This document shows positions 21,004-30,600 of a stretch of 64,000 nt of DNA, piece after piece. Below the pieces are notes generated by a model. The model did not search any database, was not told the DNA's origin, and was given only the letters and a program-made list of their open reading frames with translations. The translations under genes were made by a program, and so were the position numbers. Numbering within the stretch: position 1 is the stretch's first letter; each line of letters opens with the position of its first letter. Origin of the DNA: Spirometra erinaceieuropaei (Eukaryota > Platyhelminthes > Cestoda > Diphyllobothriidea > Diphyllobothriidae). The stretch lies in contig CACRXP010000608.1 of the NCBI GenBank assembly GCA_902702965.1, positions 1 through 64,000 on the forward strand, given 5' to 3'.

Positions 21004-23764
21004 CTGTAAATACGAAAGGGAATTGTATTTTAAATATGTCACTAGTAACTGAGTGTACAATCGTCATGTGCTTCGTGAAACCACAGGTTTGAACCGTTAA
21101 ACACAAGTGATTCCTTTCTGCCTACACTATCACCCATCGATCGGACTTCTCTCCCTCTCCGTGGGTCTCCTGGACATATCTCCCTTTTTCAGTTATGCCT
21201 CCCTGACCCTTCACCTCCTCATTCGTCCCGTGTTCACCAACGACCATGGCCTTTTTATTTTTCCAACCTCCTTTCCTTCTCCGGCAACCTTCCTTGCATT
21301 TCATCGAAGCCCCCTTCTTCTGATTCACCCTCCCTGTCTGGTCTTCGCATTTATTTTTATTTTCTTCATTCTCTGCACCGCCTTCACTATTTTTCCTGTT
21401 ATTATTTCGTTTGTAACTCATTTATCGTACCTGTCCGCGGCATATTTTTCTTTTTTCCCCGGCCACGAGGGATGACAGCTGCTCACCTCTACTGTGCGGT
21501 CGAACACGGAAATATGGACCCTCCTATTATAGTTGGCCACACACTAAATCTCAGGCGACATCTTCCACTGTGTCATAACTCTAACTTTCCCCAGCCCTGA
21601 CAATCCTTCGGAATCTAGGACAAGGCCACCTGTGGTTGGGGGTCCAAATTCGCATTCAAAGCTTCACTCGAGTTTCCTCCTTCTCATTCCATCTACTTTT
21701 CCGAACGTCGGCCTCCAATGCGTCATTGGAGTCACTGTAGCCTTTTTGCCTTTCGATTTTGCCGGAACTTAAGCTCTCCATCACCACTGTTGGCTTCTAG
21801 CGGCCCTTCCTGACTAGCAAGCCGTCGTCAGCTGGTATTATTGACTGGACAGCGGTCTCCAGCCCCAGCAGTAGCGCGTCAGACTCAACACGCTGAGTGC
21901 TATAAGAACACGGATTTGAATTTCAGGTCCCGCAAACCGGAGGTTGGGTAAGACCGATCGACGACGGCTAATCGGTCAGAAGTAGCCACTCCAGTCTCTC
22001 TGTTCTTGGTCGATACTCTCCTTCTGCAAAAATGATTGTCGTCATCGGCATTATCGCCAACTTATCATTTGTGTTTCCGCCGCCTCCTCCTGCTAACTTT
22101 ATTTTTAGTCGTTTCTGCCCCTTAACCGATCACTCTTGCTTTGTTTCATCCGCGATGTAACCAGTTTATAAAAAATTTCGTCTTATTTCTTTCGTGGTTA
22201 ACGTTCCGCTTCCTCAGGTATCCGCGCCTTCTACTCCTAGCGCTTTCTGTTCGCCGGTCTGCCGTAACTGACCCCCAGAATTGGAATGACGGAGACGGGA
22301 ATGCAGAATGTGTTCATTATTCCCACTGCGATCCAACAGTCATCTGAAAGACCTTTTATTTTCCTCATGAAGACCGGCAAAATGACATCCATTGCCTTGC
22401 TCGGGAGCAGACATGCATTTCAACGACTTTGGCAGCAGAACGTCAACCCTCAGGTCAAGGCGCTTTCAAGCTCTTAACTTTTTGTCCGATAGGCGGGCTC
22501 ACTAAACTTTTAAGACAGGATAAAGGCGAAAAACCTACTGCATCAACTTATGTTGAGTAGTATTCGTCGTAAACAAGCACGAACGCTCTAACCTTCAACC
22601 TCAGTAGCAAGTGGAAGCTTATGAATGCAGTATCGGAAAATGAATTACGAATTTGACGTTACAGATATGAGAGATTAAACCATCCGCTTAAACTCAACGA
22701 TAACGTCCGTAAACAGCTTCAGCTTTAGAATTCTGTTGAAAAATGCTCAAAGGTGTTGACTAGGGGAAAATCTAAACTCAATATATCTATCGAGAATTCT
22801 TTTGAGAGGCGCGACCAGAAACAGGACCCATTGCAGATTAAAAAAACTCTTTCGGACGGAATTGAGACCGACTGAAGCTCAAGTGAACAATGAGTAAAAT
22901 TCGAATATTTTTGAAAAATTACTTCTGATTCAAATTGAAATGCGGAAAAAAGGCCAGTCTAAATTGTGTCGGACCCTTCGCTCCCAGAATTTGCGAAGTG
23001 AAGACCAGAAGGTCTGTGGTTAACAAATAATATTATTAAGGATTCTATAACTGGAAAGGAAATCTGGAGGGCAACCACTGTTTACTGAATCCTCAGAGTC
23101 CACTCGCTGAGAACGCTCGTTTCTACACTTTAAAACGTTCGCCAACAAAAGTGAGCAAGAATAGTAGGCTTGAATGCGAGTAGGTGGCCTGCAACCATTG
23201 CATCGGTACAAACGACACAGGGAAATTTACGGAAACATAAATTGTCCTTTAGAAGTACGCAAAAGTTTTAAGCCATCATTAGCGGATATTAAACAATTTT
23301 GAAGGTTTAATGTTCAGGTCTCAGTTGCTTAAAATTTAGGGACTCAATAAAGTTCACTCTAGCATGCAGGCTGAAGTAACAGACTCGTAAACTTACCGAA
23401 AGTGCACATATGAGCACTACTCACAAAGCTTATCAGCTTTCAGTTTTGTGCTTCCGTTGCCAATGGAAACAACGTATAAAAGTATGAATTCCTACACGCT
23501 TAGGCATTTTGGCTCGGTTAGCATTTACGCTCCAGCAGCGCGGAAAATCTGAGCACATTTTTTTTACTGAAGCGAATAACTGGCATTCTCGCAAACAGTG
23601 AGAAGTGGGAGATGTGGCCATGAAATACGCAGCTGCAATTCATTCTTAACACATAGATGTTCTTTCAACGCATCTGTCAGACATGGATGGCACATCCTAA
23701 ACTTCCGCTATGCAGCATAGCCTCTGCAAAAGGTTAGAAACAAAAATATAAATTTGCAGAATGT
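21004..23764 (-). other. EGFR intron; one SINE remnant
   Basis: No exon is seen. The stretch at about 21,107-21,475 is pyrimidine-rich and open in several frames because of composition. A degenerate hammerhead-SINE remnant lies at about 21,925-22,025 (GACGACGGCTAATCGGTCAG and CCAGTCTCT). Confidence 0.5.
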
Positions 23765-23775
23765 TATTACCGACC

Positions 23776-23830
23776 AAAACAAGGAGACCGGAATGGCCAC
23801 TTCTGGCTTATAAGCCGTCATCAGCCAGTC
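23776..23830 (-). ncRNA. Hammerhead motif b (GAAG variant)
   Basis: GACTGG stem I, core CTGATGA (23,824-23,818), hairpin GGCTTATAAGCC, then GAAG instead of GAAA, palindrome TGGCCA, U, and CCGGTC closing stem I. The change leaves a possible G-U pair at the base of stem III. Confidence 0.65.
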
Positions 23831-24035
23831 ATACCCAACCCCCAAAGTGTGGAACACCTGAGACTCGACCTGTTAGTTAGAAGTCCCACGCCCCTGACCA
23901 CTGAGCCACGGGATCGTTGCCCTGTCAGTTTCGATCCGGAATATACAATGGTAGGGGGGCGCTCACCGAGCATATCTACGGAATTCACTCGTTCCGTTTT
24001 GCTTTCCGGGTGTTCCACACCTCTGGATTGAGTAT

Positions 24036-24080
24036 GACTGGCTGACGACGGCTTATAAGCCAGAAATGGCCATTCCGGTC
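24036..24080 (+). ncRNA. Hammerhead motif a (complete)
   Basis: Stem I GACTGG (24,036-24,041) pairs with CCGGTC (24,075-24,080) with one G-U. The core CTGACGA is at 24,042-24,048, the stem II hairpin GGCTTATAAGCC at 24,050-24,061, GAAA at 24,063-24,066 and the stem III palindrome ATGGCCAT at 24,066-24,073. The predicted cut follows U 24,074 (triplet AUU). The one weak point is a C-A mismatch at the base of stem II. Confidence 0.75.
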
Positions 24081-24304
24081 TCCCTTGTCTTTGTCGGTAA
24101 TAACATTCTGACTGTATCATACGCCGCTGTGCGGCTGCTGGCTGGGCTCGAGAGACAATTGACGTCAATTGTCTAGACTGTCCGGCCAACTGTTGTGGTA
24201 TGACCAACAAACGATTAAGGTCGCGCATGCATGAGGATTCTCTAGCTGTAAAGCGGAAAGATTTACGATCACATATTTCTATGCATAGCCTCGAAAAAAA
24301 ACCA

Positions 24305-24510
24305 TCAATTCGGCGTCGGCAAGGCAGAATTAATTGGTCGAGCTAAAAGCAAAGTGGCGAGAGAGATAATCAAGGCCTGGCCATCCAACGCCAACTCGAT
24401 AAACCGTAGGATCGACCTACCTGCGCCATACGAGACTGTCAGACACCACTTAGGCAGAAAAGGAGGACGAATGATAGGAGAGCACAACAGACCTATCAGT
24501 AGTGAGTAAG
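24305..24510 (+). pseudogene. Penelope-like element endonuclease C-terminus (second family)
   Basis: The plus strand is open from about 24,300 to the stop near 24,508. The peptide has FGVGKAELIGRAKSKVAREI, AWPSNANSINRRIDLPAPYE and TVRHHLG. It parallels the C-terminal end of PLE GIY-YIG endonucleases, where a conserved R/E-helix is followed by a S-I-N-x-x-x-D-x-P-x-P-Y motif, as also seen in the copy at 42 kb (SINKCNDIPTPYSVLRNRLA). The GIY-YIG motifs and the reverse transcriptase are absent. A hammerhead motif follows 45 bases downstream, as expected for a PLE 3' end. There is no initiator Met, since it is a 5'-truncated copy. Confidence 0.7.
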
Positions 24511-24548
24511 AAAGACATATCTAAGCCATGTATTTTCACTTTTAGTCT

Positions 24549-24590
24549 ATTTCCGAAGATGCGCTCAAGTATGAGTGTGAAACGTCAGAT
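24549..24590 (+). ncRNA. Hammerhead ribozyme motif in PLE 3' end
   Basis: ATTT, core CCGAAGA (24,553-24,559; one change from CTGAAGA), stem II GCGCTC/GAGTGT with loop AAGTAT, GAAA (24,579-24,582), CGTC and AGAT. Stem III is the palindrome ACGT and the cleavage triplet GTC is intact. ATTT pairs with AGAT as a short stem I. Confidence 0.75.
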
Positions 24591-24660
24591 GAATAAACCA
24601 TCATCCCCAAAGCTCTCTTTATATTCTTCTATCTCAACACCTGGGGTCAGCATTTTTGCC

Positions 24661-24667
24661 TATATAC

Positions 24668-24702
<35 letters not shown>
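24661..24702. repeat. TA dinucleotide microsatellite
   Basis: A TA run lies directly at the 3' boundary of the hammerhead SINE that follows on the minus strand, so it is probably that element's tail or target. Confidence 0.95.
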
Positions 24703-24704
<2 letters not shown>

Positions 24705-25012
24705 ATGGAGCGGACAAAGACAAGGGAGACTGGGATGACCATTTCTGGCTTATTAGCCGTCATCAGCCTGTCATACCCAACCCCAAGTGTGGATCACTTG
24801 AGATTCGAACCCGGGATCTTTAGTCATGGAGTTTGACACTCTACCATTGAGCCACATGCCCGTTGTCCTGTCGGTTGTGATCGGAAATATCAATTACGAC
24901 AGTGGGCGCTCACCGATCAGGTTACAGAGCATGCTCGTTCTGTTGTGCCTTGGGGCTCATACTTAAACCCTCGCAGGCAGTCGCACAGCGACTAGAGATA
25001 TATGTTGAGAAG
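24703..25012 (-). repeat. tRNA-headed hammerhead SINE
   Basis: On the minus strand the tRNA-like head has A box TGGCTCAATGGTAGAG and a perfect B box GGGTTCGAATCTC (about 24,865-24,805), followed by ribozyme motif c and the end CTCCCTTGTCTTTGTCCGC. The acceptor ends do not pair, so it is not a tRNA gene. Upstream of the head (24,900-25,010) lies the module with CGCTCACCGATCAGG and GCAGTCGCACAGCGACTAG shared with 13.3, 16.5 and 25.2 kb. Confidence 0.82.
24728..24773 (-). ncRNA. Hammerhead motif c
   Basis: Stem I GACAGG/CCAGTC with one A-A mismatch, core CTGATGA (24,766-24,760), hairpin GGCTAATAAGCC (24,758-24,747), GAAA (24,745-24,742), stem III ATGGTCAT and cleavage triplet AUC, the best of the set. 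Confidence 0.7.
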
Positions 25013-25180
25013 ATGGAGCCGACAAAGACAAGGGAGACCGGAATGGCCATTTCTGGCTTATTAGCCGTCATTAGCCAGTCATACCCAACCCCAAGTTGGC
25101 TGATGACGCCTAATAAGCCAGAAATGGCCATTCCGGTCTCCCTTGTCTTTGTCGACTCCATCTCATCTATGTCTACTACT
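25013..25180. repeat. Inverted pair of hammerhead SINE ends without a tRNA head
   Basis: The minus-strand copy (25,092-25,018) has the core changed to CTAATGA. The plus-strand copy (25,095-25,165) has core CTGATGA at 25,100-25,106 and GAAA at 25,121-25,124, but its stem II is weakened (GCCT facing AGCC). The two are only a few bases apart, forming a tight palindrome. Confidence 0.75.
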
Positions 25181-25373
25181 AGTCGCTGTGCGACTGCCTG
25201 CGAGGGTTCTAGCATGAACCCTAAAGGCACAACGGTGGGGGGCGCTCACCGATCGTTCATACGGAACTCACTCGTTCCGTGGTGCCTTAAGGGCTCTCTC
25301 TCGAGCCCAACCGGCAGCCGCACAGCGGCGCATGATATATAGGCAGAATGATATTACCGACAAAGATAAGGGA

Positions 25374-25418
25374 GACTGGAATGGCCATTTCTGGCTTATT
25401 AGCCGTCGTCAGCCAGCC
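25374..25418 (-). ncRNA. Hammerhead motif f (complete)
   Basis: Stem I GGCTGG/CCAGTC (six pairs, one G-U), core CTGACGA (25,412-25,406), stem II GGCTAATAAGCC (25,404-25,393), GAAA (25,391-25,388), stem III palindrome ATGGCCAT, and predicted cut after U at 25,380. All conserved core bases are present; only the C-A mismatch at the base of stem II is non-canonical. Confidence 0.75.
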
Positions 25419-25614
25419 ATACCCAAGCCCGAAGTGTGGAACACCCGAGCCTCGAACTAGCGACCTTTTGGTTTAGAAGTCTACGCCTCTTCCCACCGGG
25501 CCACGATCCCGTTGCCCTGTCGGTTTTCGATCGGGACTATGCAATGGTAGGGGGGCGTTCACCGACAGGTCGCGAGTTCAAGGCTCGGGTGTTCCACACT
25601 TCGGGCTTGGGCAT

Positions 25615-25659
25615 GGCTGGCTGACGACGGTTAATAAGCCAGAAATGGCCATGCCAGTC
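25615..25659 (+). ncRNA. Hammerhead motif g (cleavage base changed)
   Basis: GGCTGG stem I, core CTGACGA (25,621-25,627), GGTTAATAAGCC, GAAA (25,642-25,645), ATGGCCAT, then G at 25,653 where a hammerhead needs A, C or U, and CCAGTC. It is predicted to fold but not cleave. Confidence 0.65.
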
Positions 25660-25690
25660 TCCCTTGTCTTTGTCGGTAATACCAATCTGC

Positions 25691-27190
25691 ATATATATAT
25701 GTATGTGTATAGCAGAACATATTCGTCGGGATGACAAGGCCCACTATTCAACCCGTTGAATAAAGAATACACGTTAGTTGGATCGTATAGGTGAAATTGC
25801 GCCGCCACAAGATCTACTTCTCTAAGCCTCACTATAAAACGCATTACGTGGAAATTTTAAAAAAACTTTCGACAGCCAAGCAGCGCAAATTTAGCGCATG
25901 CAATTAGCAGAGGAATTTGATTCCTAAGAGACAACATTAACTGGAAAGGACAATGAGGAGATTAGATCATTCAAAATCCGCTCAAAGAGCTGGCGATAAA
26001 AGCTATCATGTGACGAATGTCACGAATGAGCCAATTTTAGCCAACTTTATTTCATAACGCCCGGACTGTCCCCTAGTTAAAAATGATATAGGGCACCGCA
26101 CAACGACAGAAATGGGGAAAATGTTTTTTTTAAAGACTGGTTCATCTTTACTGCAAAACTCAATTGGGCTCACAGTTTGGTTACTGAAGTGTTTTGCCTA
26201 AATGCTCGATGAGCAACTGACTCGGTTTATATTTCGGGTCCCCAAAATATGCTGACGATAAATCAGTCAGAAACGGCAACACCAGCCGCGCTTATTCCTG
26301 CTGAAAACGTGTTTTGAGTATTAATTGGAGTTCCAAAATTATAGCCATTACGCCACTTTGCGTCCTCGTAGAGTCCGCGGCGATCAGGCCTAGTTTTTTG
26401 ATAACTGCAAATGTCCACTTGGCCAGATCGGGTAGGGGAATCTTGCTTGGCCAAAAATTTTTGAGGAATAACAAGAAGACAGTCGGAGTAAAAATGTCCA
26501 AGTTTACTAATACCAGATGAAGGAAAATGTTGTGTATTGCAGCTGGATGAATCAGTATCCCCAGTGGTTTGGACGTCGGGTTGCATCCTTTCGTCTATGA
26601 AACTGAGTCGTGTTCAAGACGTTAGTGTTCTGGACTTGGAATATGCCCCGTGATAATGACAATAGTGAGTTATTTTGGTTACTCCAGGTAAAGGACCTGA
26701 ATTAAGCGATGATTAATACCGCTGAGTTGATAAGATGGTGTCGATATTACTGCTACGTTACCTGTTTCGTACGACTGGAGAGATAAGAACTTACAGAACT
26801 AATTATTACAAAGGCTATGCTCTTACTTAAGTTTTCGGATGCAGTTTCTTCTAGAGCAACGGAACCTCACCAAACGCGGTGACTATAATGTCAACTGGTG
26901 CCAGTGTCCTATTGCTACAGGTACTTAATAGTGAACACCAACCGTTTCCGACGACATCCCCGTATTTCTTCTAAGGATGCCATGTTTTTGCTTATTAAAA
27001 GCAGCGTACATGCACAATTCCTTGTGTGAATTCGAAGTAAGTTCACCGAAACGAACCCTTACAGGCCCGTCTCAAAAGCTGAATGAATGCCTAAGGGCAA
27101 TTTCATTCGAATCATTGGAATAGTGGCATAATATTAACGAGCCGTGACAAGTTTCCACTCTGGTTTGCCGCGGAAAAAAATTTTGTTCAG
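25691..27190. other. EGFR intron; AT-rich, one SINE remnant
   Basis: No gene is recognised. A degenerate hammerhead-SINE piece lies at about 26,245-26,290 (GCTGACGATAAATCAGTCAG followed by AAACGG). Confidence 0.5.
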
Positions 27191-27194
27191 ATGG

Positions 27195-27265
27195 TGGCGA
27201 CACCGAAAAAGTCAGGAGGGACTTGAATGACCGTTTCTGGCCTGTTAGCCATCATCAGCGGCTCA
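27195..27265 (-). repeat. Hammerhead SINE end, degenerate
   Basis: On the minus strand: core CTGATGA (27,258-27,252), stem II GGCTAACAGGCC (27,250-27,239), GAAA (27,237-27,234) and CGGTCAT. Stem II differs from other copies yet still pairs (a U-G replaces U-A). Stem I is lost. Confidence 0.65.
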
Positions 27266-27317
27266 CTCTCTTATAGTGAACAATTATGTTATCATTAACG
27301 AGTGCATTTGGCGTATT

Positions 27318-27432
27318 CAAATAATACATTTGACCAAATTGTGAAAACGTCGGCGGCCTCGACAAGATTTGAATTCATGACAGCAGGGTTTGGGTTCAGT
27401 CAAGGCTTTAACCGTCTGAGATACGAGGTCCA
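27318..27432 (-). repeat. tRNA-derived SINE, left half of third head-to-head pair
   Basis: An eroded copy of the 2.5/8.7 kb family. On the minus strand it has ACCTCGTATCTCAGACGGTT as head and a B box reading ATTCAAATCTTG, then the tail GGTCAAATGTATTATTTG. Confidence 0.6.
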
Positions 27433-27510
27433 GACATCGGTCGTGAGTTCAGTCACATTTGGGTCACGTTACCCGCCCAAAGGTGTTTAAAGTCGTGGCT
27501 GCCGGTGGGG

Positions 27511-27622
27511 CCACGAAGCCCAGATTGTTAGGGAGTTGACTACACTCAAGCCTTGCCCTCGCTGTCTTGGTTTCGAATCTTACCAAGGCCGCCGAATTTT
27601 TCACAAAAAGGTCAATTAAGTT
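27511..27622 (+). repeat. tRNA-derived SINE, right half of third head-to-head pair
   Basis: Head GGGCCACGAAGCCCAGATTG, B box GGTTTCGAATCTTACC with one insertion, and tail GAATTTTTCACAAAAAGGTC. It is older than the 2.8 and 8.9 kb copies, judging by the number of changes. Confidence 0.6.
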
Positions 27623-30600
27623 GATATTTTCCTTACAAGGACGCAGCCAAGCAAAGAGAGTTGCCATATTTTCAGAAATCCCACATTGGGTTTTTCGTTG
27701 TTGGCTTCGGAATAGGTTTTGAAAAGCATGCTAACTACGGAAAGTCTTGCGTACGATATTTCTGCGCCAGAAAGAAGTACTCCAGTAGAAAGCTCCTGCT
27801 CTTTGGAGCTTGGTTAAACTTTTTTATGCAGTAAATTGAATCTACAGGAGGGAAGAAATTAAGTCGACCGAACAGTGGTTAGAACCTCTAACCATACTAT
27901 ACGCTAGGAATAAAATATCAGGTATAACGTTAAAAGAGAACCGGGGTGTAAGTTAGAATAGTAGATGATCGCGGCTTTGCAGTTATTTATGCTCTTTACC
28001 CAACATATACGTAAGTGCTGTACGTGTTGTACACAAGCCCAGAAGCACTGTTCTATTGTTTATGCAGTATTAAGTAGATATAAGCGTTAGCTTCGTGCAC
28101 TTTAGCATTTTAGCGGAGTCCTAATCATCTGTAGATAGCAGGCGAAATAAGACAGGGTTTCAAGAAGAAACATATTCTTTCTAAACAAGTTTAAAAACCC
28201 CACCCTCTTGGTGAGATTTAAGGGCCTTTTGCTGAAAGTTGGAGATTATTTCGTAGTACAGACTATTCTATATGAAATTACCCTCCACGCTTTCTTGAAT
28301 GAAAATTCAACCGGCACAGACTACCATGCAAAATGAAGCATACACTTTCTGGGTATTCATTTATTCTACGACATAAATGCTGATTCGAAAAACTCAGTTA
28401 CACGCTTTGCTTTCCTAATATATCAGAATACCGTGGGAGGTTCAACAGTGACTGATTAAATCAAGAACTGGTACCCACTGTTGAGTTCTTTGTCGACGAA
28501 TAATGGAATTTTTGCAGATAATTGAAAAGGTTAAATGCTTACAAATCACTTTGCTGACGGAAACTCGGGAATGGAGTTATTTAATCTACAGAAGTATCGT
28601 CCGATGAAAGGTCGTAATCACAACCCTCTCAAGGACAAATTATATCCGCGGATGATAGCCATAAAAGCAAAAGTGCCCCATATCGAATGCCGTTTTCGTT
28701 CGAAATTAGGATCTTCGGACTGATTTTGGCCTAAACACCTATATTAATATTCCCCACTTTTCAAATTGAGACACAGACAAAACCGGATTGATTACTTGAC
28801 AACGCAAATCCGATTAGCGCATTAACTTTTGTCGTTTAGTTCAATGGTAGTAGTATTTTAAGGCAGCACCTGCATGTTTGCCTGATGCAAGATCTAAACC
28901 AAACAGACACGACTTTCCTCCGGCCTACATCTTCACCAACCCGACTTCGTGCCCCGAGCAAAGGGCCTTCTACAGTCCTGCCACCGGCGTTTAATGCACG
29001 GGTGCTTCTGCTGTCCTCACTTTTGACCTGAAGGGTCAAATGACGTACTCTGGTTGCACACAGACTCAGTCAAGTGCACGTGAGCAGTGGTCACGTCGGG
29101 CAGACAGACGAGCGGTCTCGCTCGCCTCCTCTATCTCTCGAACACACACACACACGCACGAAAGGAAACCGGTTGCGAAACAAAAACGAGGCCAGTCAAG
29201 TATACAGCAGGCAGGCCTATGTTTGTCTGCAGAGAATGCAAATGTCTTCTAAAACTGCGGTCCTTTTCACTGGCACACAGAATGATAGTTCACAGGCTCG
29301 GGACTGCGACCGGCTCCTCCTGCGGTCTGAGCCGCGTGCGTCAGTGTGTGAGTGTGCATTCAAATTAGTTGAGGCTTGCAGTTAAATTACCCATCAAAAT
29401 TACATCCTGGCAACTCGAAGCCCAGACTTACATGCACTGAGCACGGGGCTAAGAAGGGCCACTTTAGGACTAATTTCCGTGCGGTGACTAGGTTTGCCTT
29501 AGCCAGCTTGGTGCAAATTCCGGTCTTTTTTGACTTAACACGGTGAAGTCTGATTGCAACCACATGAGCGGAACGAATGCGACTGCCTAACGTGGGGCTT
29601 TTAATGCGCGTACTGGTTAAACTGAAGACTGAATAGTAACCACTTACAAGGGGGTCAGGAATGTTATACAATGCTTGGTCAGAACATCGAAATAAAACCC
29701 TTTTCATGACTTATTACCTCCTGCTGGAAGTTGGGCATGAAAATGTGGGTGGCTTTGCCCTAAATGCCAGGTTAGGACTACAGTTAGGGGTAAAAATAAG
29801 ACACGAGAATAGGTACCTCTTGGAATTTAGCGCTAGGCAACCGGTAGCACTGGGAACATTTTCCTGTCTGATCTTTACTGGGCATTAAATTCAAAATCTG
29901 GAAGTCCATACACTTCAGTGCTGCAACCTGAGGAAGTAAGGAGATTGGTGTGGCCTACGTTGAAACGCACAAACCGGTGACTGTTCACGTACGCTGCGTT
30001 TTAGTTCGCTGAACTGGCAAGCTGCTTCGAAAGACCCCGAGATCTGCATTCTCCAAACTTAAGGCCTGCATTGGGTCGGACAATATGTGAGTTTACATGG
30101 TAAAAGCGTCCAAAGTGGTCGAAGAGCACTCCGTGGATGTAAATTATTCGGGTTGGCTTTTTGTGCACTAAACACAAATTGATCTACAGCGAGAAAGAAT
30201 TACGAAGGAGCGAGTGGACTGTTTCTTTCAATTTTAGCCGACCGTTTGTGTTAAAAGGGAGTAAACAGAACTGAATATCAGTTTCTGAGTAGCCTTTTAA
30301 TTGAGCTTTGCGCCTCCCTTCACGTATCTCACATGTACTGTCAGCACTTTGTATAATCACACGCGGAGCATGAATCTTACTTCTGTCCCGATGCACAACA
30401 ACAATTTTCAAAGTTGAGATTCAGATAGTATTATTTGGTTTGCGTCAGTGTTCGTAATATCTAGGGTTGGTAGTCATTTTAGAGGCGTGAACTTCCTAAA
30501 GAATTCTTTGAGATAAAAAATGAACTGAAATTCACGCATAAAATGAGTTTTTAAACGAATTGTTGCTGAAATATTAATGCTATTTGGATGATTAACCATC

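Larger units (their letters stand above)
23765..24125 (-). repeat. tRNA-headed hammerhead SINE, mirrored unit
   Basis: On the minus strand the order is: inverted ribozyme copy (24,080-24,036 seen in reverse), a tRNA-like head with A box TGGCTCAGTGGTCAGG and B box GGTCGAGTCTC (about 23,960-23,870), then a second ribozyme copy (23,830-23,776) and the end TTGTTTTGGTCGGTAAT. Both ends carry the same terminal sequence in opposite orientation. No protein is encoded, so the element is non-autonomous. Confidence 0.8.
25350..25690 (-). repeat. tRNA-headed hammerhead SINE, mirrored unit
   Basis: Same plan as 23,765-24,125. On the minus strand: inverted ribozyme (motif g), tRNA-like head with A box TGGCCCGGTGGGAAGAG and B box AGTTCGAGGCTC (about 25,515-25,440), ribozyme motif f, and the end CTTTGTCGGTAATATCATTC. 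The two ends repeat each other in inverse orientation down to TACCGACAAAGA. Confidence 0.85.

Noticed and set aside
21107..21475. 122-codon plus-strand frame and 99-codon minus-strand frame
   Set aside because: Pyrimidine-rich intron sequence; low-complexity Ser/Phe/Leu and Lys/Glu peptides without family resemblance.
24800..24870. tRNA-like sequence with perfect A and B boxes, possible tRNA gene
   Set aside because: No acceptor stem pairing and a shared flank with other repeats; it is the head of a SINE. The same holds for the copies near 2.3, 2.8, 8.7 and 8.9 kb.
29930..29985. CTGAGGA followed by GAAACGC, resembling a hammerhead
   Set aside because: The 27 bases between them do not form a clean stem II and no stem I pairing was found; probably chance or a very decayed copy.
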